Of a stretch of 64,000 nt of DNA, positions 45,087-56,519 are shown in pieces. The notes under the pieces are model-generated. The model ran no database searches, was not told the DNA's origin, and saw only the letters and a list, made by a program, of their open reading frames with translations. This stretch comes from Glebionis coronaria (lineage: Eukaryota > Streptophyta > Magnoliopsida > Asterales > Asteraceae). The stretch is from NCBI GenBank assembly GCA_025667525.1, contig CM046876.1, positions 476,800,557 to 476,864,556 of the forward strand, in the 5' to 3' direction. The first letter of the stretch is position 1. Each line of letters opens with the position of its first letter. The position numbers were made by a program, and so were the translations under genes.

Positions 45087-45524
45087 TTGACGAAATTTGG
45101 ACAGAGTAACGTCGCAATATTGCCTTAATTCCGTCGCAATGAACGATCGCAATCCTCAATCGGAATAAGGGGTATCGGAATACTCTTCGATCGCAATGTA
45201 GAAACCCTAGGGTTTTTGCAATCGCAATGTAGAACCATGCTAACTTTGCGTGGGTACCAACTTTGCGATGGAGACAAAAGTACCACTTTTCTCGGATAGT
45301 ACACAACAAATTCGGAATTTTAAGCCTAGAAACGAATGAAAAACCTAAAATTTTTGTGTTTTTAACCAAATTAACAATACCAAATCACTACCACAAGTAT
45401 GTAGATGATTTGTATCAAGATTAAACCATAAAAACACAAAAAAAAAAATTGGTACGAATGAATAAGGATCAAAATAGGCGTATTAATCAAGAACACAAAC
45501 ACAATAACCAAACAATCATCCCAT

Positions 45525-45537
45525 GGCTCTGATACCA
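45525..45537 (-). other. Primer binding site of copia 2
   Basis: On the minus strand TGGTATCAGAGCC, two bases after the LTR end. Confidence 0.88.
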
Positions 45538-45539
45538 TT

Positions 45540-45869
45540 TGTAAGATATGTAAATCTTGCTTATGTTTTAGAGAGAGAAATATATAGAAAGATAGATGAT
45601 TTCACATACACACTTGAGAGAGAAAAATAAGAAAACACACTTTACTATGTGTATTATATGAGAAAACCACACCCTCTCCAACTAAGGAGAGGGTTTATAT
45701 ACCCAAGCCTTGTGATAGGCTTGGGCTTACATGTTTGGGCCGTCCATACAAACCATGGACTAGGCCTTTCCTTGCTTACTTAATGTAGAATAACTAAACT
45801 ACGAGCCACTACTTAATATTTTGTCAGAGTGACCGAATCTTCCTAAATACGAAAAACGTATTTCCAACA
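45540..45869 (-). repeat. 5' LTR of copia 2
   Basis: A 330-bp LTR, on the minus strand TGTTGGAAAT ... ATCTTACA. A TATA box (TATATAAA on minus) is at 45694-45701. No partner LTR exists in the window. Confidence 0.82.
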
Positions 45870-45874
45870 ACATT
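45870..45874. repeat. Target-site duplication ACATT (5' side of copia 2)
   Basis: It follows the LTR terminus CCAACA directly and matches 37582-37586. Confidence 0.65.
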
Positions 45875-46063
45875 TGGTTGGAGGATCTCCATCAATGGTC
45901 TATTATCAACGGTGGCCATGACTTCTTGTAAGTTGTTCAAAGCACGATGCTCGGGATCGGCTTGATGGACGGTGTTGTTCTTGTTCTTTTTCTTCCTTTT
46001 GGGAGGAAGGGGTTGTACACCAAAAGGTATATGTGCACGCGCTCGAGTGCGCATGCAACTCAA
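45875..46063 (-). pseudogene. Short basic ORF fragment flanking copia 2
   Basis: About 63 codons on the minus strand from an ATG at 46063, with a basic run (PKRKKKNKNN) and a segment RPLMEILQPN. That segment resembles N-terminal phrases in Athila/Tat-type gag proteins, a weak similarity. The copia LTR interrupts it; joined across the duplication it meets a stop within about five codons. Confidence 0.3.
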
Positions 46064-49000
46064 GTCGAGGAGTGAGAGAGGAGCTCTCGATCTACTTTAG
46101 AAAAGAAGGGATTATCCTTTTTGAGGTTCAATAAGTAATATCCAAAAAAATATAATATATGTAAGTAATACTTGAGTGGCAAAACCCTCAACAAGCTTTC
46201 CTTCTTCGAATACTTACCAGTGAACGGGGAAATGAGGTGGCGTGTAGCTCTTAAGTACCTGTTTCCCTTAGGCTTGCATTTTATAGCAAATCCGCTTTTT
46301 TGTTCACTTAATACTTCGTATTCTTCGAATTCTTGCCTGTTGGAAGTATTTATCTGTTTTTTCCTTTAATTTACTTTGATCGATACACGAACTTAGGACC
46401 GGAATACCCCCAAGCACGGTGTATTACAAAACCAATACTTATGGAAGTATGTGTATTGGTTGTTCGTATCTACGTATATGTATTTACATATAATAATATA
46501 TCAAAAATATTTTTGTATTTATTGAGTTGTTAAGAAAAAATAGTATGTACGTAAAAACAAGTGAAACCAATATATACAATATATTTTTGTTGTAATCTTT
46601 TAGGAAAAAGATTACTTTTTGAATTTTTTATTTTTTTGGTTCAATTCTTTAGGAAAAGAACTGATTTTGTGGTTTTTTAATTTTTGTATTTTTATATTAT
46701 TGATTTTTTTTTATCTTTTTTATTTATAATACGTAAAAGGAACGTCCACAAGGTGAACAGATCCCAAAATCCAATCAAAATCGTCAATCAATCGCCAATC
46801 GTAATGTCATGAACCGGTAGCGGTGCCATTTAATATTTGTCTTTTTAAAATCGTAATTCCCAACTCACAACAAATTGATTGTCCAAATGATTTCAAGTTA
46901 TTAATTGTTTTTTGGTTTTAGATTTTATAAGAGTTTTGGTAATCTAGGTCTATATCAACAAAGCACGTAAAAATGGTAAAAATAGTATATCTATGTATCC
47001 ATACTATTCTAAAACAAATTGCATTTACCACAATGAAAGCAAAGTGTACAAGTTTCTAATGCACAAATAGTAAAGTAGATCAAAATGTAAAGAATCTAGA
47101 GTGCAAGGACTAAAAATGTAAATTTTGAAAGTAGAGGGACTAAAAATGAAAATTCTAACAAACTATAACAACTATATAACCAACTAGCAAAACTGACTAA
47201 CCAATTTGTAACAATATCAAAATCCAGAGACTGAAATTTGCAAACCCTAAAAACTATATTATCAAAAGCTGATTTAACCAATCCCTAAAGTTTAGGGACT
47301 AAACTGTAATTAAACAAAGAATATTAGTGAAAACGGGCTAACCCAAATCAATAAGCTTGTATGAGCTTATTTTTAAACTAAATAAGCTCTAGTTTTTTGC
47401 AAAAGGTTTAAAAATGAATTTCACCTAGTCAACTCCAAGGAAATAAGCTAAGGCAGTCTGAATCAAAAGATAGCTTTTCCAAATAAGCCCAAAATAAGCT
47501 AACAGCTTATCTAATCAGTCACAAGTTGATTTTTCTTTTGAAATTGAAAGATTAAGCTTAAAAAAGAATGGAATGTCAAATCTTATCAAATTTCATCAAG
47601 AAAATAAGCTGGAATTTGAAAATAAGCAAAAGTAGCTTATGGTTGACTTTTGTTGACCAAAATTTCCAAAAAACTAAAAATTTCCAAAATTGCTTAAAAT
47701 GAGTTTGGCAACAAGATTGTGCAAGAAAATGGCAAGATTTGTGAAGTGGAAAAGTGGGAATTGCTAAACAGTGTAAGTTTTATCATAGAAACTTAACATA
47801 GGCAAGCAGCTTATTCAAAAGTTAATTCCAAGCTTATTTCTTAAAACTGTATGTTCTACCTTAGTGACATGGAATGCTTATACTATAACCTCTACTCAGA
47901 ATCAAAATTCAGCTTCTAATATCAACTAACAAAGATTTAGCAAGAGTTTGAAATTGACTAGTTTTGGCTGTGAATCTTGACCCAAAGTTTTTATGTGCTA
48001 ATTGCCTTTTTGACAAAAGAGTTGACCACAAAAGCTTGCAAGGTTACTAGTATAGGTCTATTGAATGAATGTAAACTCAAAACAACTACAAACATCAGAT
48101 AAATCAACAACTCAACTATAATCCAAACACTAGTTATTAAGCTGATATGGAAATTTTACAAAGGCACTCTACTCAAAAGCTAATAGAATCACTAGAAACT
48201 TATCTGAATATATCAACCTACTCAAAAGTACCACAAACAAGCAAAGAACCTACAAGTATTCACTAAGGAACACAAAATAGCAAACTGATGACAGTTAAGC
48301 AATGTAAGGCCAAATTTAAACAAGTCTAACTGAATCAAAAGCTAAGAAATCAACTCTCAATCAATCAAAACATATCAGTTAGGTCAAATGAACAATAAAT
48401 CATGTAGAATCACACAATTACACTAATTATCTAAGAATTTAGCAGGAAATACTAATGAGAGGAATTTAAAGGAGAAATAAGTGTCTTTTTAGCTTGAAGC
48501 CTCCCTTGATGGAGTAGTGAGGCGTTGAGCCTACTAGAACACTTCCTTCAACCCAAAATCAACAATCAACACACCTCAAATCATCACAAATATCAGAATC
48601 TGATCAACTCTGCATCAAACTGAATTTATGGCTACTTATGGCAAGGAAACTGAACTAGGACACGTCTGATAACAAACTAGCACTTCAAATCAATCACAAC
48701 AACTCCATTGATCAAGTTTGATCAATGGAATCAAGCAGTAACAGAGTTTGTATGGTAATGCAGTAAGGAATGATGAGAATTGAAGTGAATTGTGAAATTT
48801 TATTAATGGAAGTTTGTTATGAATTTGTGACAAGCTAACTAACTCTCTCAAGTGTTTGTCAGACACTTGAGAGTAGTTCTAACTAAAAAGGTAACTGAAA
48901 ATTGAGAGAAAAATATTAAGTCTGTGTTTTTCACACTTAAGCTACAATCTATAAAGTGAGGACATCTAGGGGTATATATTGGATGCGTTTGAGTGTTGGT

Positions 49001-49830
49001 GAGGATGAGTGACGTGTCTTGGCCAATCCCCAGCTTCCACATGGCTTAAATCTGGTAATTGGAAATTGCTGATGAAGAACACAATTGGGGGTTTCTTGAT
49101 AAGTGGATTTCAGTTTAATTGATCACTTGGAATGGATTCGTCACTTGATTTCGAGCACTTTTGATGTTTAACACTTTCTCTGAAATCAACTCATTCTTCA
49201 TCTTGAATCTGAGCGCGTCTTGAGTTTGAATATCCATGTGGCATGTTTGTATTGGGTGTGAAGGAGTCACACAGATCGTTATCCAAAAACTGAAATGTGA
49301 TTGGCTGGAATATATTTATTATCCACTCGTCTCTTTCTTCATTTATTGTGGTGAAGTGGCAATCCTAGTTGACTGAATAAAAGCCTCTCATTGGCTGAAA
49401 ACCATAGCACAAGGATCATACATGGATTGAACTTTCACATTTGGCAAAAACAGTCCTTGTGTTTAGCAGATTTTTTTTAAGCTAGAATCTTCATAAACTT
49501 GTCATTTCTGGTCCTTTGAACTTCAAACTTGAACACACATGATCCTTTGACTTTTTGACTTGTACGTTGACCATGTTTGACTTTGTTCTTGACTTTTCCA
49601 TATTTACACTTTAAGTCCTTCTACTTTGCAAGTTGTGAAGAAAGATCCTTTGACTTTGATTGACTTGTCACTTTTCATCCTCCTTTTGTCTTTTTTTTAT
49701 CAATAAAGGCTTGATTTCCTTGTTTGCTTCATATTTGTATCTTTTTACCTACACAAGCGCAAACAACAAAATATACCCATAATACTGCTTTTATATATCA
49801 AAATCAGGTATTTTGCTTTGTGTTTTAGGG
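46064..49830. other. AT-rich region without recognisable gene
   Basis: Short frames only. Words such as GGGACTAAAAATG and AATAAGCT recur between 47090 and 47600. TTTGACTT/GTTGACC words are dense at 49540-49680. A minus-strand TATA-like context lies near 48950. It may be decayed LTR or internal sequence of the Tat-type element on its right, but I cannot place borders. Confidence 0.4.
48845..48873. other. Perfect 11-bp hairpin
   Basis: CTCTCAAGTGT pairs with ACACTTGAGAG across a 7-nt loop. No U-run follows that would suggest a terminator. Function unknown. Confidence 0.5.
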
Positions 49831-50931
49831 TTATTTATGATATAATTGATATGAGATTTCACTCATATCAAAAGTATTCCCGGTATACACCCTGTCTCTG
49901 CTTAACTCTTGCGAGTGAGACAGGACTCTTGTCGCACTTCTTTTGCTGTGTATAGTTTCTTCTGAAAGCTTTCCACATATCCTCAAACCCATCAATGGTT
50001 CGACGTGGAATGTTATCGAACCAATTTCGCGCACTATGGGTTTAGTTAGAGTTGAACATATGACACCACGTGGGTTCCGGCCACTGTTCAATCCCTGCCT
50101 GAGACTCGAAAACCTTTAGATGGTCATCTGGATCGGTGGTACCGTCGTAAGTCTTGACATTCAACGGCATGCATCGCATCTTGGTTTCCGAGTAATTTTG
50201 GATGCGTTTTGTGAAGGGATTGGCCCTTACTCGACGCCATGGAAGAGACAAATCCTTGTCATCCCACTGGAAAGTCCGGTGGAGCATCTCATGTGTTTGC
50301 ATTCGATGTCCGAAGTTTCAGAGGATGAGTATCTTGGCCTATGACGCCTAGGGTGATGATACTTAGAGTCAGAGTTGGACGAGTCATCGCTCGGGGATCG
50401 CCTTCCCCGACTAGAAGTTCTACGATGGTTTCTGCTACGTTTCCTACCTTGTGGTTCCTGGATGGGATCCTTTGTCGTGAGAGTCCCTAGGACTCCTTGG
50501 GATCCATCATGTTGTTCTTGGCCCAGTTTTCCTTCTTCTAGCTACGTTGTAACTTGATTTTTAATTTGATTATCCCCCATTCATGCGGTGACGAGTGGAA
50601 TGAGAGTGTCAAAATTTTGGGTGACGTACTCGTCCCTCTCTCGTGATTCAATGGCAATGACCATGTCATCCTCCATTTCTACAAGGGGTTGTTTTCGCTT
50701 GTCCTTCTAGGGAGGAGGTTGTGTTGACCCTTGACCAGGTCTTCCCCCTCCTAGTGGGGGTATAGGAGTAAAGAACGACGAATTAACACCTTGTGGAGGC
50801 GGGTTTTCAACCTTCTTACTGTTTGCCCCACCGGGTGTCCCAAGAGTTAATTTAGTAGTTGTGATTTTCGCATCGACCGTTGATACTTTCTTTCCGCCTA
50901 TCTTTTGATTAAATAAACCACCTTTAGTCAT
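49831..50931 (-). pseudogene. gag: gag fragment of Tat-type gypsy element
   Basis: The minus-strand gag starts at 50931 just inside the PBS with a Gly/Pro/Lys-rich N-terminus. The capsid core (NVKTYDGTTDPDDHLKVFE; WCHMFNS) follows near 50040-50180 and continues in a shifted frame to about 49850. This core is typical of Tat/Retand-type gypsy gag. No protease, RT or integrase follows, so the element was deleted internally or truncated. Confidence 0.7.
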
Positions 50932-50949
50932 GCTTATAGTTTAGTGTAT

Positions 50950-50968
50950 GGTCCCACGGATGGCGCCA
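50950..50968 (-). other. Primer binding site of Tat-type element
   Basis: On the minus strand TGGCGCCATCCGTGGGACC, close to the TGGCGCCGTCTGTGGG form used by Tat-type gypsy elements. It lies three bases after the LTR end. Confidence 0.7.
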
Positions 50969-50971
50969 ACT

Positions 50972-51554
50972 TGTTGATGCAAAAGTTGGGTGGACCGCGC
51001 TTGACCCGAATTAGGCTTATTTCGGGTGTTTGAGGACTCTGGCTCTGGTACCAAGTGAACTTGTATGAAGACCCTTCACACTAAATAAAAGACATCATTA
51101 GTTTTACCGTGGGAATGTATCCCATGATTAGACTCCAGTGTGAGTTTAAGTAATCGGTTTTAGTAATCGCTTACGGTTTAAAGTATTGTGAGAATCATAC
51201 CTTTGTGGAACCTCGAGGGTTGCTTTTATACCAGGTAAAACCCGAATTGGGCTTCCCTATTCTTGCAGCCTAAGCAAGAGATAATTACCATATACATCAA
51301 GATCCTTATCGTGGAAATAAAGAGAGTGTATATCCTCTTAACTTAGGTGAATCGTAATCCTAGTTAGATTATAATTTTGGGTGACCCCTGTCTGCGTGCG
51401 GTCAGGACGCGGTTGAGATCGAACTATGTGCGACATCGGCTTACTAGAACACACAGGCTTCAACGATGTCCGTTTATAATCCACACATAATGGATACGAG
51501 TATTACCCGCGGGTCGGGTTGTCCAGCCCGACTAGCGACTATACTCATCAAACA
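50972..51554 (-). repeat. 5' LTR of Tat-type element
   Basis: On the minus strand from TGTTTGATGA to GCATCAACA, about 583 bp. The inner end is fixed by the PBS. The outer end is inferred from the TG...CA rule and the start of copia gag sequence just beyond. No second copy is seen in the window. Confidence 0.6.
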
Positions 51555-54500
51555 TAATATGTTGATTTGACTTATGCTGTTTCTTATGGGATTAAATGAT
51601 GTTTATCAAAATATTAATAGTAACATTCTTGCTAGAGAACCTTTGCATGATGTGAGAGATGCTTTTAATATCATTTCAAGGGAAGAGTTTCATAGAGGCC
51701 TTCTTCCCAGCACAAGGAATAGGGCTGGGAATAAGGTTGCTCCTGTTGTGTTTGTTTCTAAGTCTAATAATTGAAATTCTAATGATGCTAAAAGAAACAA
51801 TTTTGGCGATAATGATAATAGGGGACCTAATCCAAATTTGTTATGCAAAAATTATGGTCTTATTGGTCATACCATAGAAAGTTGTTTTGAATTGATTGGG
51901 TATCCCCTGGTTTTAAAAAGAATCCTAATTTAACTAAATGAGGACCTTGTAATGGGAGTGGGGTGTTTAATGGTTCTGGAGGGGCTGAAAGGGGAGTTTC
52001 CTCTGTTTTTACTACTTTGGATACTTCCTTTACTAGGGAAAAAATGGCTATAATTCTTTCTTTAATAAATGAATCTCCTTCTAGCAATACGAGTGCTAAT
52101 ATGGCATGTATTAACTCTTCTTTCTTTAATGGTAATGCTAATTTTAATATGAATTTTAAGAACTTTTATAGTGCTCATAAGTGTATTGATATGTATATTC
52201 TTACTATAGGTTAGATTATTGATTCTGGTGCTAATCAGCACTTAACTGTGTCTACTAAGAATATGTTCAATGTGATTGATATTTCTAGTTTGAGTATTAT
52301 TGGTTGTCATCCTAAGCACTCTTGCTAAGGTATCTGCTATAGGAAATTAAAGGTTGTTTGATAATATTGTCTTGTTTGATGTCTTGGTTTTTCCTGAATG
52401 TTGTGTTAGTCCTATGTCTGTGAACAAGTTGACCAAAGATAGTAAATTCTTTGTTGGTTTTGATAAGCATAAATGTTACATTCAGTATTTGAATATGGTG
52501 AAAACTATGAGGATTGGTAATGAACCTGATGGTCTGTATATGTTTAATGATAATACATCTGGTAAGTCTAATGTTGGTGTATATAATTCTTCACTTGTTT
52601 GCTGTGTGTCTAAAAGTCTTTGGCATAGTAGACTTGGTCATCCCTCTGACCAAGTCTTGTCTGTTCTTAGTAAGTTTGTTGGTCTGAAATATGACTCTCA
52701 TATTTCTCCTTGTGATATCTTCATAAGGCAAAGCAAACTTGAGAACCTTTTCGTCTTAGTGATCATAAGTCTAAGTGTGTTGGTGATCTTGTTCATTTGG
52801 ATTATGGGGTCCCTACAAGGTTTTTAGTAGGGATGTGTATAAGTACTTTCTGACTATTGTAGATGATTATAGCAGAGCAGTATGGGTTTATTTGATTAAG
52901 ACTAAAGATGGAAGTTAGGTTGTTTATTAAGAGTTTTGTAGAATTAATTAAAACTCACTTTGATAAAAAAGATTAAGGTGTTTAGGTCTGATAATAGGAC
53001 TGAGTTTGTAAATCAAAAACTTGTTGTGTTTTTCAATAACAAAGGTATTGTTCGTCAAACTTCTTGTGCCCATACTCCTCAGCAAAATGGTATAAAAGAA
53101 AGGAAACATATACATCTTTTGAATGTTACTATAGGTCTTATGTTTCAAGGGGGATTCCTCTGAATATATGGCCTGAGTGTATTTTAACTATTGTGTATTT
53201 GATAAAGAGGATTCCCTCTCTTGTCTTATCTAGATCTTCCCCTTATAATTTAGTGTATGGTTCTGAACCTAGTCTTTCTCACATAAGGTGCTTTGGTTGT
53301 CTTTATTCCACCATTCTTAATAATCATGATAAATTCAGTTAGGTCTGAGAAGTGTGTTTTAATTGGTTTTTCTTCAGTTAAAAAATCTTATAAGTTATAC
53401 AGTCTTAAAAATAAAACTTGTTCTTATTTCATAGATGTTGTTTTTTATGAAACTGTCTTTCCTCTTAAAATGAAATCTGTTTCTTTAGAAAGTTTTAAGT
53501 CAAGTAATTTGGAGTCAGAACTGGATTTATTAAACTCTTTTGGTAACGTAGATGATCATGGTGCTGAAAATCCCAATGATGATGAGAGAGACACACTTAA
53601 TGGTAATGGTGATGGCAATAAGATGGTTTCTAAAGTCATAAAAGTACCCATCCTATTATGATAGAAGCAACTCTTGTAACACCTATAGGTGATAACTTGG
53701 TATCTAAGGGTATTAATTTTGTTGCCTCTAGTTTTGGTTCTCATCATACTGATACTAATTATAATGAGGTGGAACCACAGACTATTAGGAAGTCTGTTAG
53801 AGTCAGAAATGTGCCTTTTAAATTTAATGACTTTGTGATGCCAAGTGGTAAGAAATGTGGTATTGAGAATCAAGTTAGTTATGTGAATCTTTCATTTGTG
53901 AATTTATGCTTTTCTACTAATCTTAATAAATCTTCAGCCTATGAATTTTTATGAGGCTTCTTTAGATAAGAATTGGATAGAGGCTATGAATAATGAAATG
54001 GAGGCTTTGCCTAAAAATAATATTTGGGTCTTGGTAGATTTACCCGTTGATAGAAAAACTATTCCTTGTAAGTGGTTATATTGAATTAAATATAAATCTA
54101 CTGGTGATATAGAGAGATATAAAGCTAGAATGGTGGCTAAAAGTTTTGGTCAAAGAGAAGGTATTGATTATGAAGAAACTTTTAGTCCTATTGTGAAAAT
54201 TGTTATTATGAGATGTGTTATTAGCCTAGCTATTTTTAATAATTGTCCTATGTATCAACTTGAAGTTAACAATGCTTTTTTGTATGGCAATTTACGTGAG
54301 GATGTTTACATGGACTTGCCTCCAGGGTACTATGATAGTTTTGAGACCAAATTCTGTAAGCTTCTTAAGTCCCTTTATGGACTTAAGAAGGATCCTAGAC
54401 AATGGAATGAGAAATTGACTAGTGCTTTGGTTGAGAATGATTTTAAATAGATCTTAAATGATTACTCTTTGTATGTTCAAGATATTAATGGGGTATATTT

Positions 54501-55475
54501 GATATTGTTGGTTTATGTGGATGATATTGTTATTACTAATAATAACAAATATGAAATTGACAAGTTTAAATAGCTTTTATCTAGTAAACTTAAAATTAAA
54601 GATCTGGGTACCTTAAAATACTATCTTGGAATTGAAGTGCTTGAAAATAAATATGGATTATATCTATCTCAAAGAAATTATTACATGGAGTTAGTTAGTG
54701 AGTATGGTTTGTGGGGTTGTAATCCTGTTGCTACACCTATGCAGCAAAATGTTAGTTTGAATCATGTTGAGACTAAGCATGATACGAAGCTTGTGAATTT
54801 TACTTCTTATCAAAATCTAGTTGGTAAGTTGATTTAGCTATCTGTTACTAGACCTGAAATTTCTTATGTTTTACATTGTTTGTCTCAGCATATGCACACA
54901 CCCTTGCAGTCTCACTTTACTGTTTGGTCGAGAGTGTTAAGATATATGAAGAAATGTCTAGGTATTGGTATTCAGTTTAGTTCTGGAAAGAGCTTGAGTC
55001 TGCATGCTTTTTTCTCTTATGCAGACTGGGCTAAGTGTTTATTTATCTAGGAAGTCTAAAACTGGCTTCAGTGTTCACTTTTGTGGAAACTTGGTTTCTT
55101 GGAAAAGTTAGAAACAAGCAACCATCTTAAGTTCCTCAGCTGAAGATGAGTATAGATGCATGACATCTACTACTTGTGAGATTGTTTAGATATCTCAGCT
55201 TTTGAAGGACATGGGAGTGGCGGGCTTGTATCCATTTCCATTGTATTGTGATAGCACTCCTGCTATTCAAATTGCAGCCAATCCTGTGTTTCATGAGAAA
55301 ACTAAGCATTTTAAGATTGAATTTAATTAGGGAGAAAGTGGCTTCTGGTGTGATAAGCATTGTAGAGGTAAATTCCGCTAATAATGTGGTTGATATCTTT
55401 ACAAAGAGTTTGAGTATTGGACATCATATACATTTATGTTATGTGTTGAATATGTGTGATATGTTTGGAGTATGA
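51555..55475 (+). pseudogene. pol: Decayed copia element 3 (gag-pol)
   Basis: Plus-strand pieces appear in order. The C-terminal gag core (FLMGLNDVYQ ... REEFHRGLLPS) is at 51574-51760. A knuckle has lost one Cys (CKNYGLIGHTIESC) near 51846. Protease IIDSGANQHLT is near 52215. GAG-pre-integrase WHSRLGHPSDQ is near 52621 and the integrase follows (FRSDNRTEFVN near 52981, TPQQNGIKERK near 53076). RT is at 54000-54620 with YVDDI near 54516, and RNase H decays to about 55475. Stops and frameshifts occur in every domain. The gag N-terminus and 5' LTR are not found to the left, where the Tat-type LTR abuts. Confidence 0.85.
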
Positions 55476-55480
55476 GTTTA

Positions 55481-55487
55481 AGGAGGG
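55481..55487 (+). other. Polypurine tract of copia 3
   Basis: AGGAGGG immediately precedes TGTTGGAAAG. Confidence 0.6.
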
Positions 55488-56030
55488 TGTTGGAAAGTTT
55501 GTGCTTAATAATAACAAACTCATACTTGAGGGAGTGTTGTTGTAATATTTCATTTATTCTTCTTTGGGTTTGTTTATATTGTTTTAGTTTATACAGGGTT
55601 TAATGTGTAAATATGGATTAGTTAGTTGCTATATAATGGGAGCTACGGTTCATTGTGTTTACTCAGCCGTTTTATATCAAAACACACACAAGATCAAATA
55701 TGGTAGGCTAGTATTAGTTTGTTGATATAATCTTGATCAATTTGATCAAGTAGTCTGCTATTGGTATTGATTCTTGAGGGTTTGTAGTGAAGTTGATTGT
55801 AAGTGAGATTTTGTATAGTTATTGCACCTTATAGAGGGACAATTTGTATTTCTCTTGTATGTTTGATAAGCACACGTTCGTGGACTTATTTGTATTGTAT
55901 CGATTAATAAGAAGTACATGGGGAGATTGGTTGAGTGCTTCAATCGTGCTCTAAGTATTGATTCATTAATTTTTATAGAATTCGTATATTTTGATATTCT
56001 TGTTATATTTTAGTTTATACACTTCTGTTA
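55488..56030 (+). repeat. Putative 3' LTR of copia 3
   Basis: It starts TGTTGGAAAGTTTG after the purine tract, a usual copia terminus. The right end is a guess near TTACTCACA (about 56033), since no partner LTR is available. A TATATAATGG word near 55631 could be its TATA box. Confidence 0.5.
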
Positions 56031-56519
56031 CTCACAAAGGAAGCATTTACCTTCATTGCTTCAACTATATTTGTATATGTAATGCAAGTAAGGATTTTTA
56101 AGGTTTGTGGTGAAGATCTTATGGGCATCTAGTGCTGAAGCCCGAGAGGCACTGAACTCACTTTATGCCTCCTCTTGATATGACTGGTGTCGCCTAAGTG
56201 TCCTTTGTATCATCTCAAGTAAGTTTCAAAATCAAAACTTGTTATCTTGACACTTGTAACATTTGTGAAGAATATTTGGTGTTGATATAGGCCATTTCCC
56301 TTCACTTTTATATATAACATGTCATAGTTAGTACCAAACTCTATATATAATCCATTTCTATGTTTAATATGTTGAATGATAAGTTCAAGTTTATTTATAT
56401 GTGTTTCCAAAATGGGTAAAAGCTTGTTCTGCATAAGGTGGCATATGACAAGTTATATACGAGATACGACGTATATAACAATACCTATACAGTGTATGGG
56501 TTTGGTAAATGAGATATAG
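56031..56519. other. Unassigned AT-rich sequence
   Basis: I see no gene or repeat border here. Confidence 0.4.

Larger units (their letters stand above)
37587..45869 (-). mobile_element. Second copia element, 3'-truncated inside RT
   Basis: A minus-strand element with 5' LTR, PBS, repeat-rich leader, gag, a long gag-pol linker, protease, integrase and RT. RNase H, the 3' untranslated region and the 3' LTR are all missing. The gag (LLQHE-type motif, QP-rich tail), CPLTR linker motifs and protease resemble a very common Asteraceae copia family. Numerous nonsense codons and at least three frameshifts show it is old and dead. Confidence 0.9.

Noticed and set aside
44927..45090. CRISPR-like array in the copia 2 leader
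   Set aside because: Units are contiguous 25-mers without unique spacers, in a plant retroelement.
48845..48873. A transcription terminator
   Set aside because: There is no U-tract after the hairpin, and this is a plant context.
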